From: Nageia nagi
Taxonomy: Eukaryota; Pinophyta
Length of the DNA stretch: 64,000 bases
Reading direction: 5' to 3'
NCBI GenBank assembly: GCA_050084985.1
Contig: JBITNC010000001.1
Span: forward strand, 106,640,001 to 106,704,000
The position numbers and the translations under genes are program-made. The notes beneath the pieces are model-generated. The model was given only the letters and a program-made list of their open reading frames with translations. It was not told the origin of the DNA and made no database searches. This document shows positions 10,130 through 22,140 of this stretch, piece by piece (position 1 is the first letter of the stretch; every line of letters starts with the position of its first letter).

Positions 10130-11140
10130 TGAATATACTTCAGAAGTGACTATTTTTGGTATGATGATGTGTTGAGCTTGTGTGAAAATTGCATGACATT
10201 TATATTATGTCATTTTGCATGTCTAAGTGCACATGTACCGTATAAGTTTTCTTTAGTATATGAGTTTTGATGGTGTTGTCCTTTATCCCGACAATGGGGT
10301 TTCAAGATGATCTCCTGTAACAATGATACATCACATTTTATCTTCTTTGATATTTGTAAATGTTAATGATATTTTTAAGAAATATCATCAAAATCTTTTT
10401 TGTATAAAGCTTAAGATCTTTTAGTAGGATATAATTATAGCTTCTCTGAATCAAAACTTATTATATATATATATATATTTCATCATCTGGTGTTGTCATG
10501 AGGATAGTCCTTGCCATGAATGAATATGATTTTTTAACTTTTGTAATTGATACATTTTGAAAATGATATTGTAATACATCAAAATTACACTTGTGTCAAT
10601 CTCCATACTATGTGCTATTTATGGTAGTTGCATGACAAGACTCTAGTTTGTCTATGCATGCCGAAGTGAATATGTGATGGTAAACTTATTTGATGTATAC
10701 AATTTTGAGATAATGATGTTGTATATCAAAACTTCACTTGTGTTTATCTCCATGCTGTGTGCTATTTATGGCAATTGCATGACAAGACTCTAGTTTGTCT
10801 ATGCATGCCGAAGCGAGTATGTGATAGGAAGCTTGTTTTGTATATAAAGTTTGAGATAGTGATGTTGTATATCAAAACTTCACCTATTTTTATCTCCATA
10901 CTATGTGCTGTTTATGGCAATTGCATAACAAAACTCTAGTTTGTCTATGCATGCCGAACTGAGTATGTGATAGGAAGCTTGTTTTGTATATAAAGTTTGA
11001 GATAGTGATGTTGTATATCAAAACTTCACTTATTTTTATCTCCATACTGTGTGCTGTTTATGGCAATTGCATAACAAAACTCTAGTTTATCTATGCATGC
11101 CGAACCGAGTATGTGATAGGAAGCTTGTTTTGTATATACA
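10130..11140 (-). repeat. ~146-147-bp tandem repeat in the element's 3' untranslated region
   Basis: The marker atgcatgccgaa occurs at 10654, 10801, 10947 and 11093, spacings of 147, 146 and 146 bp. Whole units match closely (caaaacttcac...atctccata...tgcta/gtttatggcaattgca...). A more diverged fifth unit with gcatgtctaagtgcacatgta lies near 10220, and related text is in the larger Tat element at ~24415. The array sits between the polypurine tract and the coding region. Confidence 0.9.
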
Positions 11141-14100
11141 AGTCATCTTTCATTTTCTTTGCTTTTGACCTAGTAGAATGGGTTTCATGATGATCTTTTG
11201 CATAAGTCTTTTAGAATCATATTGAGCATAAATATCTTATTTAAGGTTATAGGCAATCATAATTGCCTTAATCATGAGTAGACATATAACTTTTGATTTT
11301 GTAATTAACAATGTGTTGGGTACATTTTAAGAGAGATGTAGCCATGGTCTTACTATGATTATGGTGCTGATCTTAGCATTATGACCCCTTTTGAACTGAC
11401 TAATGATGTTAGTGACGATGATGATAGATTGTTCAAAAAACTAATATATATTAGCTAGTGAACAAGTAAGATGAATGTACGAATGATTCTAACCTTATTG
11501 TTTAAATCATTTATGGGTGAACATAAGGTTTGATTTTAGGTCATGGGTAGTTGTATTTACCCCAATTATCCAAGTATAATTTTGTGAGCTTTGCAATTGA
11601 AGTACTTTGAACACACATTGGTTGTACACCAAATAGGTACTAAAGGCTTGTTTCCATATATCATTACATGGGTGTCTTGTGTTTACCCTAAGGAAATGTA
11701 TGGAGCCAAGTCAGGTATATGACATGAAGTCCCCTTTGTGTGTACTAATTTAAATTTTGATTATTATGTTTTACTCTAGAAAGGTAGGTTTTGAAAAAAT
11801 CATTAGAATCATGCTTTTTGATGACTAGGGTTTCCTGAATACATATAACAATAAGTGATGACTAAACATGCATAACATGACATATGATTTGAACTAGGAA
11901 GTTCATGATTCATTGTAAGATCATAAATAATAAATGGTGTTTTTCCTATCAAGGATTCATGATGAAATTATTTATGATCGAGTTTGCATGTTTATTTGGT
12001 TATCTTTTTTTTTTTGGCATGATGTGGTGAGCAAACATAGTCATGTATCTTAAGAAGATACAAACAAACTAATATGTTATCATTGTAGAATTATACAAAT
12101 ACCACTAGACTCATAAGTAGGTGATAATATACTTGAGGTTGGTAAGTGGTTAATTCAAGACTCGTACACTTGAGTTTATCAACTTATGTACGAATATTTT
12201 AAATCTTGATTTTGTTGGTTGATGGTAGAGGAAAATGATTTGCTTTGGGTCATGGACAATCATAGTTTCCCCAAATTATGATCAAACATAAACTTTTTTA
12301 ATTTTCACAATCAAAGTATTTTGAAAATAAGTTCTACATTTTACTAAGTACTCATGCTTGTCTACAAATGCTATTTAATGGAACACTATATTCCATAGGC
12401 TCTATGCCATTAGCATGTATGAGACGTGGAGTTCTTTCAAAGTAGATAACATTTTAATGTTTAATAATTCTGCTATTTGCCCCAGTAGAATGGGTTTCAT
12501 TATCATTTCTTGCAAAATCATTAGAAACATGTTTTTCCATGATTGGGGTTTTTTGTTGTACAAGACTTGAAAACAAGACAAATGCATTCTACCTCATTTA
12601 TCGAGATGGTGATACAAAATCAAGTTTGCTACAAAGATCAACATAATGATAGATGATATATATTATGTATTTTGTTATTCATTCTTAAGAAATTTAAAAG
12701 CATGATTATTAAACTTTAATCATGAACTTACTTTGATGTGCTACACATTGATAGTGTATCTCTAAGTTCGAATAAATACTTCGATTATTGTTATTAGTTT
12801 TATTGTTATTTCAATCATTGATGTTGATTTTGATATTATTAAATATTTTCAAATTTATGGACAATGATTTGAAAAATTGCAGTATTAGATTGTATCATTT
12901 ACCAAACTTAGCTACTGATACTTTTTATTTTATGATAACCTGTACAAAGGATATGGAACAATATGTAACACACATTCAATTTATGGGTAGATGATAATGA
13001 ATGGAAAGGGGAGAAGAACATTGACTTCCAATTCAAAGGGAAGAGCAATTTCTTACTCTTGATCCCAAGGAATGATGGAAGCTTTTTAATGATGTTCTAA
13101 GGGGTTGAAATGGATGGGATATGATAGGAAAAGAACATTGACTTCCAATTCAATGGGGAAAATAATTTCTTATTCTCAATCTCAAAGAATAATGGAAGCT
13201 ATAAAATTTAACAATGTTCTAGGGTTGACTTTTATCAATCTAATAAGGACAATTTCTTGCTTAAACTTGTAGATAAGAATAGAAGCAAAAGGTTTTAACA
13301 ACAACAATGTTGACTCCCATATTAATAGGGAGAGCAATTACTCACTCTTTTTCTCAAATAATATTGAAGCACCTCTAATTTAATAATCGATAAAGATGGA
13401 TTAGGAAATATATGGATGTTGGATAATAAAATATGAAAGTTGGTATAGTATAATGTGTATGGGGGTATGGTGGATGTTAATATGAAAATAGTATAACAAA
13501 TGAATGGACATAGGATGTATTGAGTATTTAGAGAGATAAACTAATCAAATCATCAAGGCATTGATAAATATAAGTGTAATGTTAATTACTATGTAATAAT
13601 AAATAGTATGGGATGGAGGCATGGGAGGATGAAGAAATGTAATGATCATAATATTCAAGCTGACCATATTAACCAATCACCATTAGATTTTTCCTTCTTT
13701 AGATGATATAAAACAAAGTCATGATGTTCTCAAAATTATCATAGACTCATGTGTGTGTAATGATGTTTATTTCCATCTCTAGACAATCTCAAACTAAATG
13801 TCACAAGAGCATAAAATATATAAGCTAGTTCATCCATATGAAACATACAAAGGTCCATAGGAAAGAAGTTCGCTAACCAATATGGACATGTCACCACTCG
13901 TAAGGTATGCCCCATTGCCAGATAGGCGTCCATAGCCCCAATGAGAATTAACCCCTTGATTCTGCTACAACCTTGCTCTACTACCAGTCAGGTGTCCATA
14001 GCCTTGGTAAAGGATATTGTAATCACCTAAGAATCATTGATATAATGCAGTAATTTTTTTTTTTTTTTGTCATCTCTTTTCACCTTTTTTTTTTACTATC

Positions 14101-14600
14101 AAATGATTCTTGGGTTCGAGATGAAGCAAATAATAGGATGAACATGTAATACTTTCGCTCGAAATCATGCTCTTGTAACACCTCATTCTTGACTATTTTA
14201 AGATTATTTAAATGTGAAGATGTGTATGAGTCTGTAATAACCTTAAGTGTATCATAGTCATGTTTGTTTATCATCCAAAGTTTCAAAAAATTTCATGATG
14301 AAGGTTGGTAAAGTCAATAAGAATATTAATTTCATAAACTATTTCTTTTACAATAAGTATTAAACATATCTGTATAATGGTATGGAAGTGATCATGGATG
14401 ATGTATAGTATATATGCCTTGATGAATTGTTAGAATATAATATAATACTCAAATATTCCAACATAATGGGGGATGAATTTGAGGTGGAAAAAGAGGAAGA
14501 CATGGAAATGCAATAAACATATTATAACCTATCAGATATGATCATTTTAGTTTTAAATCATATTTTGATGTTTGTGTGATTTCTAAATCATGTTTTGATG
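11141..14600 (-). other. Non-coding 3' region of the gag-pro Tat-like element
   Basis: No RT, RNase H or integrase motif is readable in any frame. Part of it (~13670-14060, e.g. agagcataaaatatataag and gacatgtcaccactcgtaaggtat) matches 38760-39070 downstream of integrase in the larger Tat-like element. Both are therefore the same 3' region, and pol has been lost just to its right. Degenerate ~117-bp repeats lie at 13010-13400. Confidence 0.65.
13010..13400. repeat. Degenerate tandem repeat (~117 bp, three copies)
   Basis: aagaacattgacttccaattca recurs at 13014 and 13131, and a weaker form (gttgactcccatattaa) at ~13308. Each is followed by agcaatttct-tact-ct and aat-atggaagc-like text. Confidence 0.6.
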
Positions 14601-14799
14601 ATTTTTTTTTTTTTTTTTTATGATGGAGGGCAATTGCCCCAATGTGATCTATGTAAAACATGAGGAGATCAAAAATAAGATGGGGACCGACCGCCCCAAT
14701 GTGAACGATGTGAAGGAGATTGAATATCCTTATGCAAATAACATAATTCATCATTGTTTAATTGTGTGGAATGTATGTATGTATTTTGTAGATGATGTA

Positions 14800-15181
14800 A
14801 ATTGTTATCTATCAATAAAGGTATATCTACTTCCAATCATCTATCATCCATCAAATCATGAAGGGAATGATTTAATTGGTGGCAATGTTTAGTATCATGC
14901 CCCAATTGATGATGATAAACATGATGTCCATACTTATCATATTTTATTGACTTAGGCTTTAGGTTTTCTTTCATTATATGATCTACCACCCTCTTAGGTT
15001 GTTCCAATGATTGCATTCCATCATTGTAATCATCTTTGGATTTTAATTCCCATCTCATATCTTTATGATTATGCACTTGCCTAGCAAAGATGGATGATGA
15101 TTTCCCCTTTGACTTTTGCATAGGAGGTTTCATTTTCGATGATTTTGTAATATTATAATGTGAGTATGGATTTTCATCTCT
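14800..15181 (-). pseudogene. Post-protease reading frame with a second CCHC-like knuckle
   Basis: The frame continues past the protease stop with DENPYSHYN, which matches DDNPYSHYNIMG at the same place in the larger Tat-like element (~62310-62350). It then runs to a Gag-knuckle-like segment, YHHQLGHDTKHCHQL (~14870-14930), where the first Cys positions are lost. A proper Gag knuckle already exists upstream (~15960), so this may be a duplicated or rearranged piece of gag, or a genuine linker of this lineage. Function unknown. Confidence 0.5.
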
Positions 15182-15640
15182 TCATACACAATGGAGTACT
15201 CCCTCATGAATGTATTTTAGACAACCATGAAATGTAGATGGGACACATTCCATTTCTTGAATCCATGGTCTACCTAAAAGAATATTATATTGTTCAATGT
15301 TTCCTTCAATGATATATAATGATGTTTGCATCATCTTACATCCAATGGCAATGGGTAACACTATCAACCCTATTGTTGAACATAAGGCATTATTAAATGC
15401 CTTTATTTGTAATGATGGTAAAGAAATATGAGAGAAGGGAAGATTCAATTTGTGATATGCTGATGTAGATATGATATTGACATCTGACCCTTCATCTATT
15501 AATATCCTCTTAACAATTTTACCATTTACTTTATCGATGACATGGAGAGGTGAATCTAACCCTTGAAGTCCCTTGTTTGGTTGTCTCTCATGTTCATAAA
15601 AAGAAATTATAGGCTGATGAACCAATGGAGGAACTTGCAT
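15182..15640 (-). pseudogene. Gypsy aspartic protease (152 codons open)
   Basis: The frame contains the retropepsin active-site region KRILIDEGSDVNIIS (DEGS in place of D-S/T-G) at about residues 64-78, then the flap-like segment, and ILLGRPWIQEM near residue 120, which is the LGRPWI motif seen after retropepsin in Tat and Athila relatives. The protease would cut Gag-Pro into mature parts. It overlaps the end of gag by ~34 bp in another frame, as expected for gag-pro frameshifting or decay. The equivalent protease at ~62470-62700 has lost the catalytic Asp, so this copy is the better preserved. Confidence 0.85.
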
Positions 15641-16842
15641 TTTGGATTTTGATTATATGATATATCAATTTGTTTTTCTTGTATGTTTTGAGTTCCAATA
15701 TCAACTCCAACTATTCTTACAATAGGTTGATTACTTGGATTCCAGGTGGGTGTCACTTGACTGTAAGTAGGTACAATAGATATTGTATTTACTTGATATG
15801 AAGGAAGTGAGTTTTGATAATTTTTTAAATTTTGATCTGAAATAGAAGTATGGTCTTCAACTTCCAAGTTATTATCTTTGATTGAATTTTGAGTTCTATT
15901 TCTCAATGCTAAATAATTTTTCGTACTATGACCTCTTTGATGGTGATAATTACAATACTCATTTTTATTATATTTTTCTTTTCTCGTAATTTTTATTTCA
16001 CCGTATTTAATCTTGACCTTCTCAATTATAACTGCTTGAGCAATAACTTCTTCCAGAGTATTATATTGTTGGATTTGTAATATACTAGCTATAGGCCTTA
16101 CACAATTTTGACTGAATAATTTAACTAACTCCTCTTGAGGTAAGGTATAGGGCATGCCATAGAGTATATCCCTCCATCATGAAACAAAGTCAACAATTGA
16201 TTCATTCTGAGATTGTTTTAGTTCTACAAGATCCATAATAGAAGATTCCTCTTCGATATAAATCCTAAAATGTTGTAAGAACAAGTTTGCCAATTGAGGA
16301 AATGAATAAATACTATGTCATGGCAAATTATTATACCATTCCAAGGCTTGGGTTGCAAGCGTCATGGGGAAAAAATGTATCATCAAGACCTCATCATTAT
16401 AAATTAGGTAATTTGAAAACTTAAACCACCTTAAATGTTCCTTAGGATTCTTATTTCTTGTAAAAGGAATTATCTTAGTTATTTCAAAGTTGTGAGGTAA
16501 TTTCTTCTTAGGGACACTTGGATGAATGGGTTCATTGCAAATATTATCATATTTCAACTTCTTGAACCTTTATATGTTCATTTCTTTATTCATGAAATCC
16601 TCTAATTCATTATCTATCCAACTACCCTGAGGCTGTTTTCGATATCTTCTATGATTGGTGTTTCTTTCTGACTTTAGGTTTGAATCATAAAATTCATCAT
16701 CAAAAGGAGATCTTGATAACAATGATGAAGATGATAATGATGGAAGATTAGAAGGTAAATGATGCCCTTGCATTGGATTTCTAAGAGTTGTAAATGGTTG
16801 TACTTTATTTTGTTGAGACTTCTCATGAAGTAACCATCTCAA
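15607..16842 (-). pseudogene. Gypsy gag (Retrotrans_gag core and zinc knuckle)
   Basis: Three open pieces (16842-16570, 16557-16318, 16155-15607) form one nearly continuous frame broken by a few stops. The Gag core reads NPKEHLRWFKFSNYL, then FFPMTLATQALEWYNNLP (~16325-16390), then FPQLANLFLQHF and the LVELKQSQNESIVDFV segment in the gap near 16200. A CCHC knuckle, CNYHHQRGHSTKNYLAL (~15905-15960), has lost its last Cys. The product would have been the particle protein. It matches the gag at 63000-64000. Confidence 0.88.
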
Positions 16843-17070
16843 ACTTCTTGTTTTACCTTATCAAAAATTTGTCATTGTTTGTCAAGCTCTTGCTTTTCTC
16901 TTTCTTTGAGTTCTATATTCTTTTCCTTAAGTTTGGCTTCCTCTTCTAACTTGAAACATATTCATATCTTTTACTAAAGTTTATAGTTTCTTCATAATCT
17001 CTCTCTATGTGTTTTCTCTTTGCCTCCAACTCCGCAAAAGAGGGTATCTCTCCTACCTTGAATTGTTTAG

Positions 17071-18593
17071 CTAAAACTTTTCTACATTTTTCTTGTGATG
17101 AGGGTTTCTCACAGGCATAAGGATCATAGAAGAATTTGTTGAGATCTTACATTGGGGATTTGTTTGTGAGGTTCTTACTGAATACAAGGTCATTCTATCA
17201 AAATCTTCCATATAAGACCTAGCCCTATGAAGTGTTTTTTGATAGGTGGGGTCAGTTATCCTAGCTTGTGAAGAGGGGCTTTGAGGTTGATAATCTAAGC
17301 TTTCAAGAGGCAATTCTCTTTGTTGATTAGAGTAAGAGTCTTGAGATCTCCATACTTGGTAATTAAGAGGTGATGATAATTGCATCCAAGCTTGACTCTT
17401 TTGGTTTGCATAAGTTTTTATATCATGCTTTTGTCTCATCTCTTCTTGTCTCATTTCTTTGACAAACTCATTGAAGGTTTTGTCATGTTGATTGTGAGAA
17501 GAACATGCTTGTTGTTGTTTATGGGATTCCCTTTGCCAAATATTCTTAGCTTTTTCATCATATAAAATATTCCTAAGTAATTTATTTGTTGTAGGGCTAT
17601 CTTCTTTATCACATTCCCAATTTTTCATCAAGCTAGTTTGATATTTTGAAGGTATTTTTAGTGGGTTCGAACAACATTCATCCTCATAAAACTTTGTATC
17701 ATTATCATGATGTGTTGTTTCCCCACATGGATGTTCATTCCTAAGCTCATGTGTGTTAGCTTTGGAAATTTTATTTTTATATTTTTCATTTCTTTGTGAT
17801 TGAAATTCTTGAGATTCAATAATACAATCTATGGATTTTTTAATTCTTATGTGAGGCTCTCCAATTTCTACGTGTGATGAGAATGAACAAGTTTCATCCT
17901 TGAACTCAAGAATATCATGAGATTCATGGGAATCAATAGAAGGTCTTGTAACCTCTAGAAGGGGAGGAGAATGAAATTGCAATTTTGAAGAATGCTCTAA
18001 AAGATCCTCAAGATTCATGTCAAACTCCTCTTCTTTAATATCATATTCATTCCAAGGTTGGGGTGAAGACATCAAGGTATCTAACTCTAGGAGGTCATAT
18101 GATTTAGCATAGGATGTTGCATCAAGGCCTTTGGCATTAATACTCGATTCATCCCTTAGTAAATTAGATTCATTAGGTTTGATAGTCTCAGAAGGGGATG
18201 CACAACAAGATTTTAATTTGATGAGATGTGTCAATGAGTTTTCAATCTTTATGATGGGCTCATTATTTTCAGTGTCAAACTCATCCCATGATGAGGGTGA
18301 AGGAATGGAAGAACTATACTCTAACTCTTCATGGGATCTAACAAGGCTTTTTGATGATTGAAGAAGAGGTATGGTACATTGTTCTATCTTTGCTAAGTAT
18401 GATAAAAGCTTTTCAATGTCAATATAAAAATCAGCTTTTCAATGTCAATATAAAAATCATTCTTCATGACCTTTGAAGTAGAATAAGTATCTAAAGTTGA
18501 CTTGGCAAGATGTGACCATAGTCTTTGTATTTTTGGTTTTACTTTGATAGAAAAAGGAACATAATTTAAAAGTGCAACCAAGACAAACCTCAT
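17071..18593 (-). pseudogene. Upstream ORF of the Tat-like element (~500 codons, function unknown)
   Basis: From 18234 to 17071 it is open for 387 codons, the longest frame in the window, and it stays open upstream to ~18410. There a 26-bp tandem duplication (gcttttcaatgtcaatataaaaatca at ~18408-18459) shifts the frame; the other side of the shift is open back to 18593. The protein is hydrophilic, rich in Ser, Glu, Gln, Asn and His, with no membrane segment and no domain I recognise. It lies 5' of gag on the same strand, the place where Ogre-type Tat elements carry an extra ORF1. The role is not known. Confidence 0.65.
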
Positions 18594-20039
18594 AATGATA
18601 AAATTCCTTTAAGGCCTTATGAAATGCATTTAAATAAGTAAATATATTTATGCATACTACCCTCCCAAACATTCATGTCCATTTACTTATCTTATCTTAA
18701 TGTGATACAATCAAAAGTTTATTTTAAGTGGATCTTTGACCTTAATAAACCCCATTGTTCTTTTTTAATTATAATGTGATTCATTATCCAACCTCTTAAT
18801 GATGTTCATTAACTCCTTCCAGCTGTGGAAGTTTTATATGTGATAAATTTCCTCTTCTTACTAGTCACATATCTCTTCAACCTCCAATGGAGTGTTAAGA
18901 GTAGACTTCGTAAAAAGCCATTAAGTGTAGATAAATTAATTAAGTGAAGTTCAATTACTCCTCCAAGATTCATATATCCCTTCGACCTCCAATGGAGTGG
19001 TAAGGGTAGACATCTTTAAGAGTGTTAATGTGAAGTATATTTCCAAATAAGATGTGAATAAATTTTACCTCTTTCACTTAACTTATTTCTGATCACTTAG
19101 GATCACTTAAAGCGCAAAAGTGAGAGCATACTTTGTTAAGTGAAAGTACTTAGTGTATTCAAATCCCTCCAATTCATTAACCTTTTAATATGATTTATAC
19201 TACCCAAAACTCGATTTATTTCCTTTAGGTTTCTTCCAAATTAAGTGTGATTCATTTACTCATTCCAATTATGGAAGTATTATGTGTAGTAAATTACCTC
19301 CTCTTACTAGTCACATATCCCTTCGACCTCCAATGGAGTGGTAAGGGCAAACTTGGTAAGAGGTCATTATGTGTGGATAAATTAACCAAATTAATGATAG
19401 TGTAAATGTGAAAGAAAAGAAGAATTAATTACTCCTTCTTATCAGTTCTATTCTGGTCACCTTAGATCGCATGAAGCGCAAAGGGAGAGCATAAGTAGAC
19501 AAGATAAAAAGTATTAATGTGTACGTACCCTTCACCCAAAACATGAAAATAAATACATAACATTATACATAAAGTAAATTAATAAAAAATGCATTTAACC
19601 TTTTCTACCCATTCTTATATGCATTCTAGGAAAAGGAATCACATTCAAAAGTATCCTTCCATTTTAACAATATATTATATATTTTATTTTATTTTTTTAG
19701 AAATAACAAAAGGAGACAAAATAACCTAGAATATGAGTCATCAGTGTTTAAACAGAGATCGCTGGTGTTTATTCTGAGTCACTGATGTTTGATTCTAATC
19801 ACTGGCATTTATAATGAAATTGTCAATGTTTAGTCTAGATTACTTTGTAAATCATTGGCATTCCTTTTGAGTCATCGGCATCCGATTCCAATCACTGGCA
19901 TTTCTACAACAGATTTCCTAAAAAGCATAGAATGCAAAATTTAAAGTCTGTATATGGAGAAATTCAAATAAACCAGATAACAGAAAGGTAAAATCATTTT
20001 TAACATAAACAAAAAACCTCCCTATCAATAACGGAAGGG
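18594..20039 (-). other. 5' leader of the gag-pro Tat-like element with repeats
   Basis: Non-coding. It holds an imperfect two-copy duplication: 18780-19140 and 19230-19500 share gtcacatatcycttcgacctccaatggagt and aagcgcaaa-gtgagagcata, and the second copy is shorter internally. A third partial copy is at 18955-19012. At 19735-19905 a short degenerate repeat of form gtcactggcatttgattct recurs about every 20-25 bp, and related text also occurs inside the LTRs (e.g. ~9690, 20640). Confidence 0.6.
19735..19905. repeat. Short degenerate tandem repeat (~20-25 bp)
   Basis: Seven or so variants of g-tca-c/t-tgg/tgt-ttt-att-ct, for example gtcactgatgtttgattct, atcactggcatttataatg and gtcatcggcatccgattcc. 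Confidence 0.6.
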
Positions 20040-20059
20040 CCCTCCTTCTAGCGCTAGAA
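20040..20059 (-). other. Primer-binding site of the gag-pro Tat-like element
   Basis: On the element's strand the 5' LTR end is followed at once by TTCTAGCGCTAGAAGGAGGG. Gypsy elements of this group often show TGGCGCTAGAAGGAGGG here, so this is probably a mutated form (TGG to TAG). The first 14 bases are a perfect palindrome. The tRNA was not assigned. Confidence 0.6.
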
Positions 20060-20888
20060 TGTTACAGTGAAAATAGAGTTGGAATGTAGAATAACATAAA
20101 ATACAATTATTCTTAAATTTTCACTGAACCTCAAATTATGTAAAATAGGTAGAAATGTTGTAATTGTAAATTGATATTGATTTTCAGTTCAAACTACAAT
20201 CTGCCCTTGGAAGGGACTTTTACAAATGCCATTTGCCAAAATAAGAGTATTAGATCTCCATTGTTTTTGATTTGCTTGCTTCTCTCCTTGATATGAACAA
20301 CCTGTAAATCCTACACACATGCAAAAGACAATAACATCAAAGCATCTATGTAGGACATGTATTAAATTGAAGCTAGCATAAAATAATAAAAGGTATGAGC
20401 TCACAAGATTTTGGCAGCATTACCCTAGTTCAAAAATTGGGTCAAGATCCAATCTCTATTTATAGATTTTAGGTGAGATATTCCAAGGTTGGTAAGGGGA
20501 AGTGAAAAGCCCCCATAGGTTATAACTGACCCCCTCTATCCACATCATCTTGGAAGGATGAAATGTTTCAACTTTCTCTCACTATTTTGGTTTCTATTCG
20601 GTTTTTATAGAGTCACCGGTGATTGCTAGATGGACGTCGATGATCATCCTAAAATGTTGAAATTTGTTTTGGGTCACCAATGACTGGTTTTCAATTTTTA
20701 TAACAATATTAAAATGACCGCCAAATAGTCAATTTTTACTAAAAAGGGGTTATGTGACCACTCGTTTTGCATGTACTCAATGAGAGCTATCCAATAATAT
20801 GGTTTTTAGATCTATTTTATATTGTCACAAAGAGTTATGATTATTTCAATGTTTAGTAGTTAAAAAGGGACATTTTTAGGTGTCTATA
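20060..20888 (-). repeat. 5' LTR of the gag-pro Tat-like element (829 bp)
   Basis: The partner of 9074-9922, running TGTTACAGTGAAAATAG...GGTGTCTATA (final CA mutated to TA). Followed by gttat (20889-20893), the target-site duplicate. TATA box on the minus strand at 20457-20464. Confidence 0.95.
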
Positions 20889-20893
20889 GTTAT

Positions 20894-22140
20894 GATAATC
20901 CTTTCTCTTTTAGTAGATCAAAGATGGAAAGGTTTTCAACTTGACATCAAGAGTGTGTTTCTCAATGGTAAATTAGATGTGAAAATCTACATGAATTAAC
21001 CAAAAGGGTTTATGGAAGGAAAAAAGTCATTTATGTACAAGCTAAAGAAGTCATTGTATAGACTTAAGCAAGCACCTAGTTCTTTGCACAAGAAGATTTT
21101 AGAATACTTTACAGATATTAGATTCTTCAAGTGTTTCTCTAAATCTGATATATATATGCTCAATCAAGAAAAAGAAGTAGTATTTATTCTTATTTTTATG
21201 GATAATCTTCTAATCACAAGGAATAATGATGAAATCATCTAAGAGTGCATATTTAAATATAAGTCAACATTTGAAATGATTGATCTTAGTCTCTTGCACT
21301 ACTACCTTGAAATGCAAGTTTACCATAACAAGGATTATATTTATCTTAGTCAATCCAAGTATATATAATAAATATTGCAAAATTTTGGAATAAAGGAGTG
21401 CAAATCTACTATGATCTTAATTTCTCCTAAAATCACTTTATATCTTAGCCCCAACCATGCTCTAACTCTTAATTGGTAGATGTTATGGCTTACATGAAAT
21501 TAATTGGTAGTCTTTTTTATTTGACTATATTCAAGCCAGTTATTACCTTTACAATGAATCTAATGGCACAGTTCATTTAGAAATTGTATGTTGAGCACCT
21601 CAATGTTGTTAAGTAAATCCTAAGGTATGTTGCAAGGATGAAAGATCTTACTCTCAAGTATTTCAATTTTCTCTCATTTTTTCTCTTAGGGTTATTAGAT
21701 TCTCACTATGGATGAGATAGAGAAGAAAGGAAATAAACCTCTACATATGTGTTTAGCATTGGTTTAGATGTTATATCTTGAGCTCCAAGAAGGAACCTAT
21801 TATTTCTCTTTCCACCATATAAGCTAGATACTAGGCCATATCTATTGCAACCTAGGAAGCTATTTAGCTTAGGCATATTATCAAATAAATTAGGTATGAG
21901 TAAGCTTTCCCATATCATATTTTTTCAAAAAATAAATTGGTTATTTCTTGAGCTAAAAATTATATATTCTATGAATGAACAAAACATGTAGAAATCCAAG
22001 CCCACTTCATCAGGGAGAAGGTTCTAGATGGCATCATACACTTAGAGTATTTTCCATCTACCTTAAACTCTATTTATTTGTTCACCAAGCTACTTATTGA
22101 AGCTCTATCAGTTTGATGAAGTTTCCCTCAAGTGGGAGTG
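20894..22140 (+). pseudogene. copia reverse transcriptase (rest) and RNase H
   Basis: The RT resumes directly after the gypsy element with WKGFQLDIKSVFLNGKLD (the catalytic D in the QMDVKSAFLNG motif), then KSLYRLKQAPSSLHKKI (YGLKQAPR.W). The YVDD box is changed to FMDN (~21200), so a catalytic Asp is lost. HYYLEMQVYHNKDYIYLSQS follows at ~21300-21350. RNase H is readable as AISIATQEAI.LRHIIK (~21840-21890) and ends with a DIFTKPL-like segment near 22090. It has many stops. Confidence 0.88.

Larger units (their letters stand above)
9074..20888 (-). mobile_element. Tat-like Ty3/gypsy element lacking pol (gag-pro only), TSD gttat
   Basis: Two matching LTRs (9074-9922 and 20060-20888) bound 10.1 kb of internal DNA. 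gttat flanks both sides (9069-9073 and 20889-20893), and the copia RT frame continues across the site. Coding content lies on the minus strand: a leader, an upstream ORF (18593-17071), gag (to 15607), protease (15640-15182) and a knuckle-like piece (to ~14800). No RT, RNase H or integrase is readable between 14.6 and 9.9 kb; that space is non-coding with tandem repeats. Gag, protease and 3' sequence match the pol-bearing element at 23195-64000, so this is an internally deleted, probably non-autonomous relative. Confidence 0.9.

Noticed and set aside
10130-11140. Regular repeats as a CRISPR array
   Set aside because: Units are contiguous and alike along their whole length; there are no unique spacers, and the DNA is a plant retrotransposon.
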